NCBI GenBank assembly: GCA_046726235.1
Contig: JBKPAD010000007.1
Span: forward strand, 62,001 to 126,000
From: Nitricoxidireducens sp046726235
GTDB lineage: Bacteria; Pseudomonadota; Gammaproteobacteria; Burkholderiales; Rhodocyclaceae
DNA: 64,000 nucleotides
Direction: 5' to 3'
A program made the position numbers and the translations under genes. The notes beneath the pieces were generated by a model that saw nothing but the letters and a program-made list of their open reading frames with translations, made no database searches and was not told where the DNA came from. Numbering within the stretch: the stretch's first letter is position 1; every line of letters begins with the position of its first letter. Positions 30,294-41,780 of the stretch are shown here, one piece after another.

Positions 30294-32576
30294 ATGGAAA
30301 ACGACAACGACCTCACCGCCGCAGCACTCGAATATCACGCCTTTCCGACCCCCGGAAAAATCTCCGTCGTTCCCACCAAGGGGCTGACCAACCAGCGCGA
30401 TCTCGCGCTCGCCTACTCGCCCGGCGTGGCCGCCGCCTGCAACGCGATCGTCGCCGATCCGTCCGCCGCTTCGCGCATGACCTCGCGCGCCAACCTCGTC
30501 GGCGTCGTCACCAACGGCACGGCAGTGCTCGGCCTCGGCAACATCGGCCCGCTCGCCGCGAAGCCGGTGATGGAAGGCAAGGGCGTGCTGTTCAAGAAGT
30601 TCTCCGGCATCGACGTCTTCGACATCGAGCTCAACGAGCCCGATCCCGACAAGCTGATCGACATCATCGCCGCGATGGAGCCGACCTTCGGCGGCATCAA
30701 CCTCGAGGACATCAAGGCGCCCGAGTGCTTCTACATAGAAGCCAAGCTGCGCGAGCGCATGAAGATCCCCGTCTTCCATGACGACCAGCACGGCACGGCG
30801 ATCGTCGTCGGCGCGGCGATCCTCAACGGGCTCCGCCTCGTCGGCAAGGACATCGGCAAGGTGAAGCTGGTCACTTCCGGCGCCGGCGCTGCCGCGCTGG
30901 CCTGCCTAGACCTGCTGGTGAACCTCGGCGTCAAGGTCGAGAACATCTGGGTCACCGACATCGAGGGCCTGGTCTACGAGGGCCGCACCAAGCTGATGGA
31001 CCCGATCAAGGCGCGCTACGCCAAGAAGACCGACCAGCGCACGCTGGCCGAGGCGATCACGGACGCCGACGTCTTCCTCGGCCTCTCGGCCGGCGGGGTG
31101 CTGAAGCCGGACATGGTGAAGAAGATGGCGGCCGACCCGATCGTCATGGCGCTCGCCAATCCGACGCCGGAGATCCTGCCCGAGGAAGTCAAGGCGGTGC
31201 GCAGCGACGCGCTGATCGCCACCGGCCGCTCCGACTACCCGAACCAGGTCAACAACGTCCTCTGCTTCCCGTTCATCTTCCGCGGCGCGCTCGACGCCGG
31301 CGCGACCACCATCACCGAGGAGATGAAGCTCGCCTCCGTGCGCGCCATCGCCGAGCTGGCGCAGGCGGAAACGTCCGACATCGTGGCGCAGGCCTACGGC
31401 GGCGAGTCGGTGCGCTTCGGTGCCGAGTACCTGATCCCGAAGCCGTTCGATCCGCGCCTGATCGTCAAGATCGCGCCGGCGGTGGCGAAGGCGGCGATGG
31501 ATTCCGGCGTCGCAACCCTGCCGATCGCCGACCTCGATGCCTATCGCGACAAGCTCTCGAATTTCGTCTGGCACTCGGGCTTCGTCATGAAGCCGGTATT
31601 CACCGCCGCCAAGAAGGCGCCGCGCCGGGTCGTCTATTGCGAGGGCGAGGACGAACGGGTGCTGCGCGCCATCAGCGAAGTGCTCGACGAGCGCCTTGCC
31701 GTGCCGGTCGTCATCGGCCGTCCCGAGGTCATCGAGACCCGCATCGCGCGCGCCGGCCTGCGCATCCGGCCGGGGCGCGATTTCGAGGTCGTCAATCCGG
31801 ATTCAGACCCGCGCTACAAAGAGCTTTGGCAGGAATACCACGGCCTGCGCGGCCGCCAGGGCATCACGCCGGAAATCGCCAAGCAGCGCCTGCGCTCCGA
31901 CAACACCCTGATCGGCTGCATGCTGCTGCGCCGCGGCGAGGTCGATGCCGTGCTCTGCGGCACCGTCGGCAAGCACGTCAAGCACTTGAACCAGGTGCGC
32001 GACGTCATCGGGCTCGAGCCCGGCGCCCACTGCTTCGCCACCATGAACCTGCTGCTGCTGCCGAAGCACACGCTGTTCCTCTGCGACACCTACGTCAACG
32101 AGGAACCGAATGCCGAACTGCTGGCCGAGATCGCGATCATGGCTGCCGAGGAAGTGCGCCGTTTCGGCGTCACGCCGAAGGTCGCGCTGCTGTCGCACTC
32201 CAACTTCGGCAGCGTGCGCTCGGCATCGGCGGCGAAGATGAGCCGCGCGCGCGAGATCATCGCCGCCCGCGTGCCGGACCTCGAGGTCGACGGCGAGATG
32301 CACGGCGATTCGGCGCTCTCCGAGTCGATCCGCAACCGGTTCTATCCGGAATGCAGGCTGACCGGCGAGGCGAACCTGCTGATCATGCCGAACCTCGATG
32401 CCGCCAACATCGCCTTCAACCTTCTCAAGGTGACGAACGGCGACAACATCACCGTCGGGCCGATCCTGCTCGGCGCCGCCAAGCCGGTGCACATCCTGAC
32501 GCCGACGGCGAGCGTGCGGCGCCTGGTCAACATGACGGCGCTGGCCGTCGTCGACGCCAACCACCACCGCGGCTGA
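30294..32576 (+). CDS. maeB: NADP-dependent malic enzyme with phosphotransacetylase domain
   Basis: The 760-residue protein decarboxylates malate to pyruvate. It has an N-terminal malic domain (KGLTNQRDLALAYSPGVA, FHDDQHGTAIVV), an NAD(P)-binding domain (VTSGAGAAALACLDLL, ALANPTPEI) and a C-terminal phosphotransacetylase-like domain of about 330 residues (ILLGAAKPVHILTPTAS). In MaeB this last part is usually regulatory (acetyl-CoA control) rather than catalytic. The ATG at 30294 (MENDNDLTAAALEYH) is preferred over one at 30255. It converges with the NYN gene. Confidence 0.95.
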   Translation: MENDNDLTAAALEYHAFPTPGKISVVPTKGLTNQRDLALAYSPGVAAACNAIVADPSAASRMTSRANLVGVVTNGTAVLGLGNIGPLAAKPVMEGKGVLFKKFSGIDVFDIELNEPDPDKLIDIIAAMEPTFGGINLEDIKAPECFYIEAKLRERMKIPVFHDDQHGTAIVVGAAILNGLRLVGKDIGKVKLVTSGAGAAALACLDLLVNLGVKVENIWVTDIEGLVYEGRTKLMDPIKARYAKKTDQRTLAEAITDADVFLGLSAGGVLKPDMVKKMAADPIVMALANPTPEILPEEVKAVRSDALIATGRSDYPNQVNNVLCFPFIFRGALDAGATTITEEMKLASVRAIAELAQAETSDIVAQAYGGESVRFGAEYLIPKPFDPRLIVKIAPAVAKAAMDSGVATLPIADLDAYRDKLSNFVWHSGFVMKPVFTAAKKAPRRVVYCEGEDERVLRAISEVLDERLAVPVVIGRPEVIETRIARAGLRIRPGRDFEVVNPDSDPRYKELWQEYHGLRGRQGITPEIAKQRLRSDNTLIGCMLLRRGEVDAVLCGTVGKHVKHLNQVRDVIGLEPGAHCFATMNLLLLPKHTLFLCDTYVNEEPNAELLAEIAIMAAEEVRRFGVTPKVALLSHSNFGSVRSASAAKMSRAREIIAARVPDLEVDGEMHGDSALSESIRNRFYPECRLTGEANLLIMPNLDAANIAFNLLKVTNGDNITVGPILLGAAKPVHILTPTASVRRLVNMTALAVVDANHHRG

Positions 32577-32585
32577 TCGTTTTCC

Positions 32586-33674
32586 TCAGGGCGCCTTCGG
32601 CTTGCGCGGGCGGCGTCCGCGCGGCTTGGCTTCGGCGTCGGCCTGGGGCGCGGGTGGCGTGGTCGGTGCTTCGGCTTCGGGCGTGGGAGCCGGTGCGGGC
32701 GCGGCCTTGCTGCCGCCGCGCGCACGGCGACGCGAGGCCGGCTTGGCCGGCGCTTCCGCTGCGGGTGCCGGTTCAGGTGCCGCTACGGCGGCAAACTCCG
32801 CTGCCGGTTCGGGCGCCGGTGCCTGCGCAGGCGACGCGACGTGGGCGCCACCGCTGACGTGCTGCACGTAAGTGCCCGACTTCTCGTCGCGGCCCAGTTC
32901 CAGCAACCCGCGCGCCTGTGCCTCTTCGAGCAGGTTGCCGAAGGCGCGGAAGCCGTAGTTCGATTCGTTGAAGTCGGGGCGGCGACGCTTGATTGCCTCC
33001 TTCAGCATCGATGCCCAGATCTTGCCGCCGTCGCCGCGCTCGGACAGCAGGGCGTCGAGGGTCTCGATCGCGATTTCGATCGCCTGGCTGCGGCGCGTCT
33101 CGGCTTCCACGCCGCGCCGCGCTTCTTCCTCCGGCGAGCGCTTCGCGGGCGTGGGGGAACCACCGCGGCGATCGCGCCGCGCGGCGGCGCGCTGGCTCTC
33201 TCGCGCCAGGTCGTCGTAGAAGATGAACTCGTCGCAGTTCGCGATCAGCAGGTCCGACGTCGACTGCTTGACGCCGACGCCGATCACCTGCTTCGCGTTC
33301 TCGCGCAGCTTCGACACCAGCGGCGAGAAATCGGAGTCGCCGCTGATGATGACGAAGGTATTGACGTGGGACTTCGTGTAGCAGAGGTCGAGCGCATCGA
33401 CGACGAGGCGGATGTCGGCCGAGTTCTTGCCCGACTGGCGCACGTGGGGAATTTCGATCAGCTCGAAGTTCGCCTCGTGCATCGTCGCCTTGAAGCCCTT
33501 GTAGCGCTCCCAGTCGCAGTAGGCCTTCTTGACGACGATGCTGCCCTTGAGCAGCAGCCGCTCGAGCACCGGCTTGATGTCGAACTTTTCGTACTTGGCA
33601 TCGCGCACGCCGAGGGCGACATTCTCGAAGTCGCAGAACAAGGCCATGCTGACGCTGTCGTTGGGTGATGCCAT
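32586..33674 (-). CDS. NYN-domain putative ribonuclease with OST-HTH/LOTUS domain
   Basis: The 362-residue protein has an N-terminal NYN (PIN-like) domain of the LabA/DUF88 type. Its acidic residues are visible in ALFCDFENVALG, NSADIRLVVDALDL and IISGDSDFSPLVSKLRE. A charged linker leads to an OST-HTH/LOTUS RNA-binding domain (MLKEAIKRRRPDFNESNYGF, about residues 215-275). The last 85 residues are low-complexity Ala/Pro/Lys/Arg. NYN plus OST-HTH suggests RNA cleavage or binding; no substrate is known. The ATG at 33674 is preferred to longer in-frame starts. Confidence 0.87.
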   Translation of the reverse strand: MASPNDSVSMALFCDFENVALGVRDAKYEKFDIKPVLERLLLKGSIVVKKAYCDWERYKGFKATMHEANFELIEIPHVRQSGKNSADIRLVVDALDLCYTKSHVNTFVIISGDSDFSPLVSKLRENAKQVIGVGVKQSTSDLLIANCDEFIFYDDLARESQRAAARRDRRGGSPTPAKRSPEEEARRGVEAETRRSQAIEIAIETLDALLSERGDGGKIWASMLKEAIKRRRPDFNESNYGFRAFGNLLEEAQARGLLELGRDEKSGTYVQHVSGGAHVASPAQAPAPEPAAEFAAVAAPEPAPAAEAPAKPASRRRARGGSKAAPAPAPTPEAEAPTTPPAPQADAEAKPRGRRPRKPKAP

Positions 33675-33801
33675 CGCGGTCTCTCCGAAGGATGGGGCGC
33701 GGCAAACGCGGCGCCCGATCGGGCAATGATATCGCCGGGTTGAAATCCGGACCGGCGCGCGGTAGTGTCGGCGCCAGACGAATAACAAAAGGAGACGTCC
33801 C

Positions 33802-34776
33802 ATGCCCCACGCCATCCGTTTTCACCAGGCCGGCGGCCCCGAGGTCCTGCGCTGGGAGGAAGTCGACCTGCCGGCGCCGCAGCCGAACGAGGCGACGGTG
33901 CGCCACCACGCGGTCGGCCTCAATTTCATCGACATCTACTACCGCACCGGGCGCTATCCGATCGGCCTGCCGAGCGGCATCGGCCTCGAGGGTGCGGGCG
34001 TGGTCGAAGCGGTCGGCAGCGCGGTGACGGACCTGAAGGCCGGCGACCGCGTCGCCTATGCCGGCGGCCCGGTCGGCGCCTATGCCGAGGCGCGCAACAT
34101 CCCGGCCGACCGTCTGGTCAAGCTGCCGGACGCGATCGACTTCAAGACCGCGGCGGCGATGATGCTGCAGGGCATGACGGCGCAGTACCTGCTGCGCCGC
34201 ACCTATCGCGTGCAACCCGGCGACACCATCCTGATCCAGGCCGCGGCCGGCGGCGTCGGCCTCATCGTGTGCCAGTGGGCCAAGGCGCTCGGCGCGCGCG
34301 TGATCGGCACCGTCAGCTCGGACGCCAAGGCCGCGCTCGCCAAGGCGCACGGCTGCGACCATCCGATCGTCTACACGCGCGAGGATTTCGTCGCCCGCGT
34401 CAAGGAAATCACCGGCGGCGAAGGCGTGCCGGTTGTCTACGATTCGGTCGGCGCCGACACGTTCACCAAGTCGCTCGACTGCCTGCGCCCGCTCGGCATG
34501 ATGGTGACCTTCGGGCAGTCGTCGGGGCCGGTCGCGCCCGTGGATACGCAGGACTTGTCCAAGCGCGGCTCCCTGTTCCTGACGCGGCCGACGCTGTTCA
34601 CCTACACGGCGAAGCGCGCCGACCTGGTGCAGTCGGCGCAGGAGCTGTTCGACGTCGTCGCCGCCGGCAAGGTGAAGATCGAGGTCAACCAGACTTACGC
34701 ACTGAAGGATGCGGCGCAGGCGCAGATCGACCTCGAGGCGCGCCGGACGACGGGTTCCACGGTGCTGCTGCCGTAA
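33802..34776 (+). CDS. qor: NADPH:quinone oxidoreductase, zinc-free MDR family
   Basis: The 324-residue protein belongs to the medium-chain reductase family, quinone oxidoreductase branch: MPHAIRFHQAGGPEVLRWEE at the start, GLNFIDIYYRTGRYP, and the NADPH motif QAAAGGVGLIVCQWAK. The structural zinc cysteines of alcohol dehydrogenases are missing, as expected for Qor. AAAAGGAG lies upstream. It likely reduces quinones in the cytoplasm; physiological substrate unknown. Confidence 0.93.
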   Translation: MPHAIRFHQAGGPEVLRWEEVDLPAPQPNEATVRHHAVGLNFIDIYYRTGRYPIGLPSGIGLEGAGVVEAVGSAVTDLKAGDRVAYAGGPVGAYAEARNIPADRLVKLPDAIDFKTAAAMMLQGMTAQYLLRRTYRVQPGDTILIQAAAGGVGLIVCQWAKALGARVIGTVSSDAKAALAKAHGCDHPIVYTREDFVARVKEITGGEGVPVVYDSVGADTFTKSLDCLRPLGMMVTFGQSSGPVAPVDTQDLSKRGSLFLTRPTLFTYTAKRADLVQSAQELFDVVAAGKVKIEVNQTYALKDAAQAQIDLEARRTTGSTVLLP

Positions 34777-34799
34777 TATTTCGGCCGCAAACCCTCTGG

Positions 34800-34805
34800 T
34801 AGACT
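34800..34805 (+). promoter_or_regulatory. -10 box of the parA-like gene (leaderless)
   Basis: TAGACT ends 7 bases before the ATG at 34812, which predicts a transcript beginning at the start codon. There is no Shine-Dalgarno sequence. Confidence 0.45.
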
Positions 34806-34811
34806 GGGGTC

Positions 34812-35441
34812 ATGCGGCACTCATACCTGATCGCGAACCCCAAGGGCGGCAGCGGCAAGAGCACGCTGGCGACCAACCTCTCCGGCTGGTTCGCGCGCCG
34901 CGGACACCGCACCATGCTCGGCGACATCGATCGCCAGCAGTCCTCGCGCGAATGGCTGCGCCTGCGGCCGCCGTCGCTGCCGCACGTTGCCAGTTGGGAA
35001 ATCGAAGACGGCAAGCCGGCACGTCCGCCCAGGGAGACCACGCACGTCGTGCTCGACACGCCGGCCGGCCTGCACGGCCGGCGGCTGGCGCAGGTGCTGA
35101 AGGTCGTCGAGCGCGTCATCGTCCCCTTGCAGCCTTCGCTGTTCGATATCCTCGCCACCAAGCAGTTCCTCGACGCCCTCATGGAGGAAAAGGAAGTGCG
35201 CAAGCAGCACGCCTTCGTCGCCGTGGTCGGCATGCGCGTCGATGCGCGCACGCGTGCCGCGGCGGAGCTGGAACGCTTCCTCGCCGACGCCGGCTTCCCG
35301 GTGCTGACCTTCCTGCGCGACACGCAGAACTACGTCCAGGCCGCGGCGCACGGCATGACGATTTTCGAGATGCCCGCTTCGCGCGCGTCGCAGGACGTCG
35401 AGCAGTGGCTGCCGCTGATCGACTGGGCCGAAGCTCCCTGA
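34812..35441 (+). CDS. Small ParA-like ATPase, orphan
   Basis: The 209-residue protein starts with the deviant Walker A NPKGGSGKSTLATNLSGWF, followed by GDIDRQQSSREWLRL and VVLDTPAGLHGRRLAQV. It is of the short chromosomal ParA-like group and has no ParB partner nearby. Its lengths and motifs differ clearly from the ParA at 29345, so the two are not recent duplicates. It converges with the GGDEF gene, leaving 1 base between stops. Cargo is unknown. Confidence 0.87.
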   Translation: MRHSYLIANPKGGSGKSTLATNLSGWFARRGHRTMLGDIDRQQSSREWLRLRPPSLPHVASWEIEDGKPARPPRETTHVVLDTPAGLHGRRLAQVLKVVERVIVPLQPSLFDILATKQFLDALMEEKEVRKQHAFVAVVGMRVDARTRAAAELERFLADAGFPVLTFLRDTQNYVQAAAHGMTIFEMPASRASQDVEQWLPLIDWAEAP

Positions 35442-35442
35442 A

Positions 35443-36501
35443 CTAGAACAGGTCGGCCTCGGTGTTAAGCACCTGGTGCTTGACGAGGGTACCGGCTTCG
35501 ATCAGGTCCTCGAAGCAGCAGACGCGATTGCGGCCGTTCTCCTTGGCGTAGTAGAGGGCGTCGTCGGCGTTGTCGAGGATCATCGAGGGCGTGTCGTACA
35601 AGCCTATGCGCGTGAAGCCGGCGCTGACCGTGACGTTGCCGACCTGCGGAAAACGGAACTGATCGACCTCGCGGCGGAAGCGCTCGAAAGTGGCGTGCGC
35701 ATTTGCCGCTCCCGTCGGCTTCAGCAGCACGACGAATTCCTCGCCGCCGAAGCGGAACAGCTTGTCCTGCGAGCGGAACGCCGCCTTCATCAGGTTGGCG
35801 ACCAGGATCAGCACTTCGTCACCGATCAAGTGGCCGAAGCCGTCGTTGATCGTCTTGAAGTTGTCGATGTCGATCACGCCGAGCCAGTGGTGGTTGAGGT
35901 TCGCTTGCCCCTGGCGCCGTTGCGGAAGGCGCGGCGAGCGCGGCAGGCGATCACTTTCCTCGGCGACGTGGGACAGGATGTTGATCAGGTATTCGTCGAA
36001 GGTCTTGCGGTTCAGCAGGCCCGTCAGCGTGTCGACTTCGCTGTAGTCGAGCATCGCCACGCAGTTGCGGAACAGGTCGAGCAGTCCCTTGACGACGACC
36101 GCCGCCGCCGGGGGCGGCGCGATGCGCGAATGCATGACGAGAAAGCCGAAGGGCTGGCGGGCGATGCCCGGAACGACGAAGCAGCGGCGGAAGTCGCCCG
36201 ATGACGGCTCCTTGTCGTCGTGGATGTCGCCGCTGGCGAGGCAGACCTGCAGGTTCGGAAAGCGGTCGAGCGAGGCGGTGCCCGCAGGCCAGGAAATGCC
36301 GTCGTCGAGGATCCGGGTGCCTGCCGCGGAGGCTTGCGCGGCGAGCCCGACCATCATGTCGCCGGGCGGCTCGAACAGTTTGTAGAGGTCGACACGCTCG
36401 GCGCAGGCCAGTTCGTGCACGGCGGACACGAAGCTCGCTTCGAGCTGACCGCGATTGCGCTGTCGACTGATGACGTCGATGTGATGAAGGAGGCGTTCCA
36501 T
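35443..36501 (-). CDS. Diguanylate cyclase with N-terminal GAF-like region
   Basis: The 352-residue cytoplasmic protein ends in a GGDEF domain with the active motif RFGGEEFVVLL and the start DTLTGLLNRKTFDEYL. An allosteric inhibitory site RSQD lies five residues before GGEEF, so product inhibition by cyclic di-GMP is expected. Residues 1-150 look like a GAF-type sensor (SFVSAVHELACAERVDLYKL). An insertion rich in Arg and Pro (RLPRSPRLPQRRQGQAN) lies inside the GGDEF domain. No membrane segment. Confidence 0.9.
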   Translation of the reverse strand: MERLLHHIDVISRQRNRGQLEASFVSAVHELACAERVDLYKLFEPPGDMMVGLAAQASAAGTRILDDGISWPAGTASLDRFPNLQVCLASGDIHDDKEPSSGDFRRCFVVPGIARQPFGFLVMHSRIAPPPAAAVVVKGLLDLFRNCVAMLDYSEVDTLTGLLNRKTFDEYLINILSHVAEESDRLPRSPRLPQRRQGQANLNHHWLGVIDIDNFKTINDGFGHLIGDEVLILVANLMKAAFRSQDKLFRFGGEEFVVLLKPTGAANAHATFERFRREVDQFRFPQVGNVTVSAGFTRIGLYDTPSMILDNADDALYYAKENGRNRVCCFEDLIEAGTLVKHQVLNTEADLF

Positions 36502-36662
36502 GGGCTGGGGAACCGTTCCTGAGATGTCCGGAATGCGTCCGGAAAGTGACGCGAGTATACCGCGGCCTGTCCCGACGCCCCGTCAGCGGCGGGTCGGCAC
36601 CGGCACCGGCAATCGTGCGATGCTGGTTTCCGATCAAGCCCGGACCTGCCGCCCGGGCGGGG

Positions 36663-36668
36663 TAAAAT
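36663..36668 (+). promoter_or_regulatory. -10 box of dnaE (near leaderless)
   Basis: TAAAAT lies 10 bases before the dnaE ATG, placing the transcript start about 4 bases upstream of it. No Shine-Dalgarno sequence is present. Confidence 0.5.
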
Positions 36669-36678
36669 CCCGCTCCTG

Positions 36679-40145
<3,467 letters not shown>

Positions 40146-40149
<4 letters not shown>

Positions 40150-40619
40150 CGACTACGCTGATCGATGCTGCGCTGCTCGACGCCTTGACCGCCGAAGCCA
40201 AGGCCGCGCCGCGGCTACGCAAGAACCGCAACTTCCATCAGGCAGACGACGAGCCCGCGCATCGCCTGCTCAACGCGATCGAGCCGGGCTCCTACCTGAT
40301 GCCGCACCGTCATCTGGGCGCACACAAGGACGAGACCTTCGTCGTCTTGCGCGGCCGCCTGGGGCTGGTGCTGTTCGACGATGTGGGCGGCGTCGCCCAG
40401 ACCGCCATCCTCGGGCCGGGCGCACAGGCGCTCGGCGTCGACATCCCGCGCGGTATCTGGCACTCGGCCGTGGCGCTGGAGAGCGGAACCGTTTTCCTCG
40501 AAGCCAAGGCCGGCCCCTACCTGCCGCTGACGACGGAGGAACGCGCGCCGTGGGCGCCTGCGGAAGGCGACCCCCGGGCCGCGGACTATCTGCGCGAGCT
40601 CCTCGACCGATTCCAGTAA
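40146..40619 (+). CDS. WbuC-family cupin-fold metalloprotein
   Basis: The 157-residue protein starts with GTG overlapping the dnaE stop and shows the cupin metal-binding motif HRHLGAHKDETFVVLRG and the second half DIPRGIWHSAVALE. It fits WbuC, often found near polysaccharide genes but with no proven reaction. Here translation is coupled to dnaE, an arrangement I would not have predicted from function. Confidence 0.87.
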
Positions 40620-40621
40620 AC

Positions 40622-40649
40622 AAAAAAAGCCGCCCTTGTGAGGCGGCTT
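40622..40649 (-). terminator. Intrinsic terminator of the peroxiredoxin gene
   Basis: AAGCCGCC (40627-40634) pairs with GGCGGCTT (40642-40649) around a 7-base loop. On the minus strand the stem is followed by seven T residues, so it ends the peroxiredoxin transcript. It may also serve the plus-strand dnaE unit less efficiently. Confidence 0.87.
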
Positions 40650-40686
40650 GGGTCCCGTGGGGTCGGGGGTGCAGCTTGGTTTTTTC

Positions 40687-41283
40687 TTAGAGTTCCTTGG
40701 CGTGCGAGGCGAGGTACTTGGCCACGCCTTCGGGCGACGCGCCCATGCCGGCCTTGCCCTTCTTCCAGCCGGCGGGGCAGACCTCGCCGTGCTCTTCGGT
40801 GAATTGCAGGGCGTCGATCACGCGCAGCATCTCGTCGATGTCGCGGCCGAGCGGCAGGTTGTTGATGACCTGGTGCTGGACGACGCCGGACTTGTCGATC
40901 AGGAAGGAGCCGCGCAGCGCCAGGCCGTCGGCGTTCTCGACGTCGTAGGCCTTGCAGATGGCGTGGTTCATGTCGGCGACCAGCGGGTAGCCGACCTGGC
41001 CGATGCCGCCCTTGTCGACCGAGGTGTTCTTCCAGGCGAGGTGGGTGAACATCGAGTCGATCGAGCAGCCGATGACCTGGACGTTGCGCGCCTCGAACTC
41101 CTTCAGGCGATGGTCGAAGGCGATCAGCTCGGACGGGCAGACGAAGGTGAAGTCGAGCGGATAGAAGAACAGCACGACGTACTTGCCCTTGTAGTCCGAC
41201 ATCTTGAGCGGTTTGATCTCGTTGTTGCCATGCACGGCGACAGCGGTGAAATCGGGGGCGGCCTTGCCGACGAGTACTGCCAT
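40687..41283 (-). CDS. 2-Cys peroxiredoxin, AhpC/Prx1 type
   Basis: The 198-residue thiol peroxidase reduces hydrogen peroxide and organic peroxides. The peroxidatic Cys lies in DFTFVCPSELIAFD and the resolving Cys in HGEVCPAGWKKGK. The GGIGQVGYPL stretch is the GG-type loop linked to sensitivity to over-oxidation. No ahpF gene follows, so the reductant (thioredoxin or another) is unknown. AAGGAGA precedes the ATG at 41283. An OxyR-like operator and a strong terminator bound this single-gene unit. Confidence 0.95.
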   Translation of the reverse strand: MAVLVGKAAPDFTAVAVHGNNEIKPLKMSDYKGKYVVLFFYPLDFTFVCPSELIAFDHRLKEFEARNVQVIGCSIDSMFTHLAWKNTSVDKGGIGQVGYPLVADMNHAICKAYDVENADGLALRGSFLIDKSGVVQHQVINNLPLGRDIDEMLRVIDALQFTEEHGEVCPAGWKKGKAGMGASPEGVAKYLASHAKEL

Positions 41284-41349
41284 TTGAATCTCCTTGTCCA
41301 AGAATGGGGTGAGCGTTGTTGTTGTCGCGGTATCGCTGCGTTGGAAAAA

Positions 41350-41415
41350 ATTCTACGGGGGGTGCCCCGCCTATGCGAATTGTTTTTTGCAATTGGCGTA
41401 ATAGCCTTTGCCAAT
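41350..41415 (-). promoter_or_regulatory. Promoter and OxyR-like operator of the peroxiredoxin gene
   Basis: The -10 on the minus strand is TAGAAT (41355-41350) with a poor -35. Just upstream, bases 41379-41415 read ATTG-N7-CAAT-N7-ATAG-N7-CAAT on the plus strand. This is the exact four-part spacing of OxyR sites (ATAG-N7-CTAT-N7-ATAG-N7-CTAT), with 12 of 16 core bases matching. Position next to the -35 fits direct activation. Confidence 0.65.
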
Positions 41416-41501
41416 CGAAGCGCTGACCGTCTTAGGGTAGTCCGCTGGCATCCGCGGCCGCAATACCGGTTTGCACGTACGGCGCCGACCGGTTTCCGTG
41501 G

Positions 41502-41780
41502 TCAAACGGTCGGACGCTGCTCGAAGCCCTCGTAGCTGCCGCTGCCGAGCTCGACGGCGACGTGCGCGACCTCGGCGCCGGCAGGGCCATGGCGCGCCCA
41601 GTCGATCATTGCCGCGACCGCCTCGGCGCTTCCAGCGATCATCGCTTCGACCGAGCCGTCGCGCCGGTTGCGGACCCAGCCGGCGACGCCGAGGCGGTTC
41701 GCCGCCATCACCATCGAGTAGCGGTAGCCGACGCCCTGGACGGCGCCGGTGATGACGAGATGCCTCGTCTCCAGGCTCAC
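41502..41780 (-). CDS. acyP: Acylphosphatase
   Basis: The 92-residue enzyme hydrolyses acyl-phosphates. The catalytic Arg is in GAVQGVGYRYSM and the Asn in AGWVRNRRDGSVEAMI. The GTG start at 41780 overlaps the metG stop, so it is translated with metG. Confidence 0.92.
   Translation of the reverse strand: MSLETRHLVITGAVQGVGYRYSMVMAANRLGVAGWVRNRRDGSVEAMIAGSAEAVAAMIDWARHGPAGAEVAHVAVELGSGSYEGFEQRPTV

Noticed and set aside
32586..33815. A longer NYN protein starting near 33815
   Set aside because: The extra N-terminal residues have no domain match; MASPNDSVSMALFCDFEN is the natural start just before the NYN domain.
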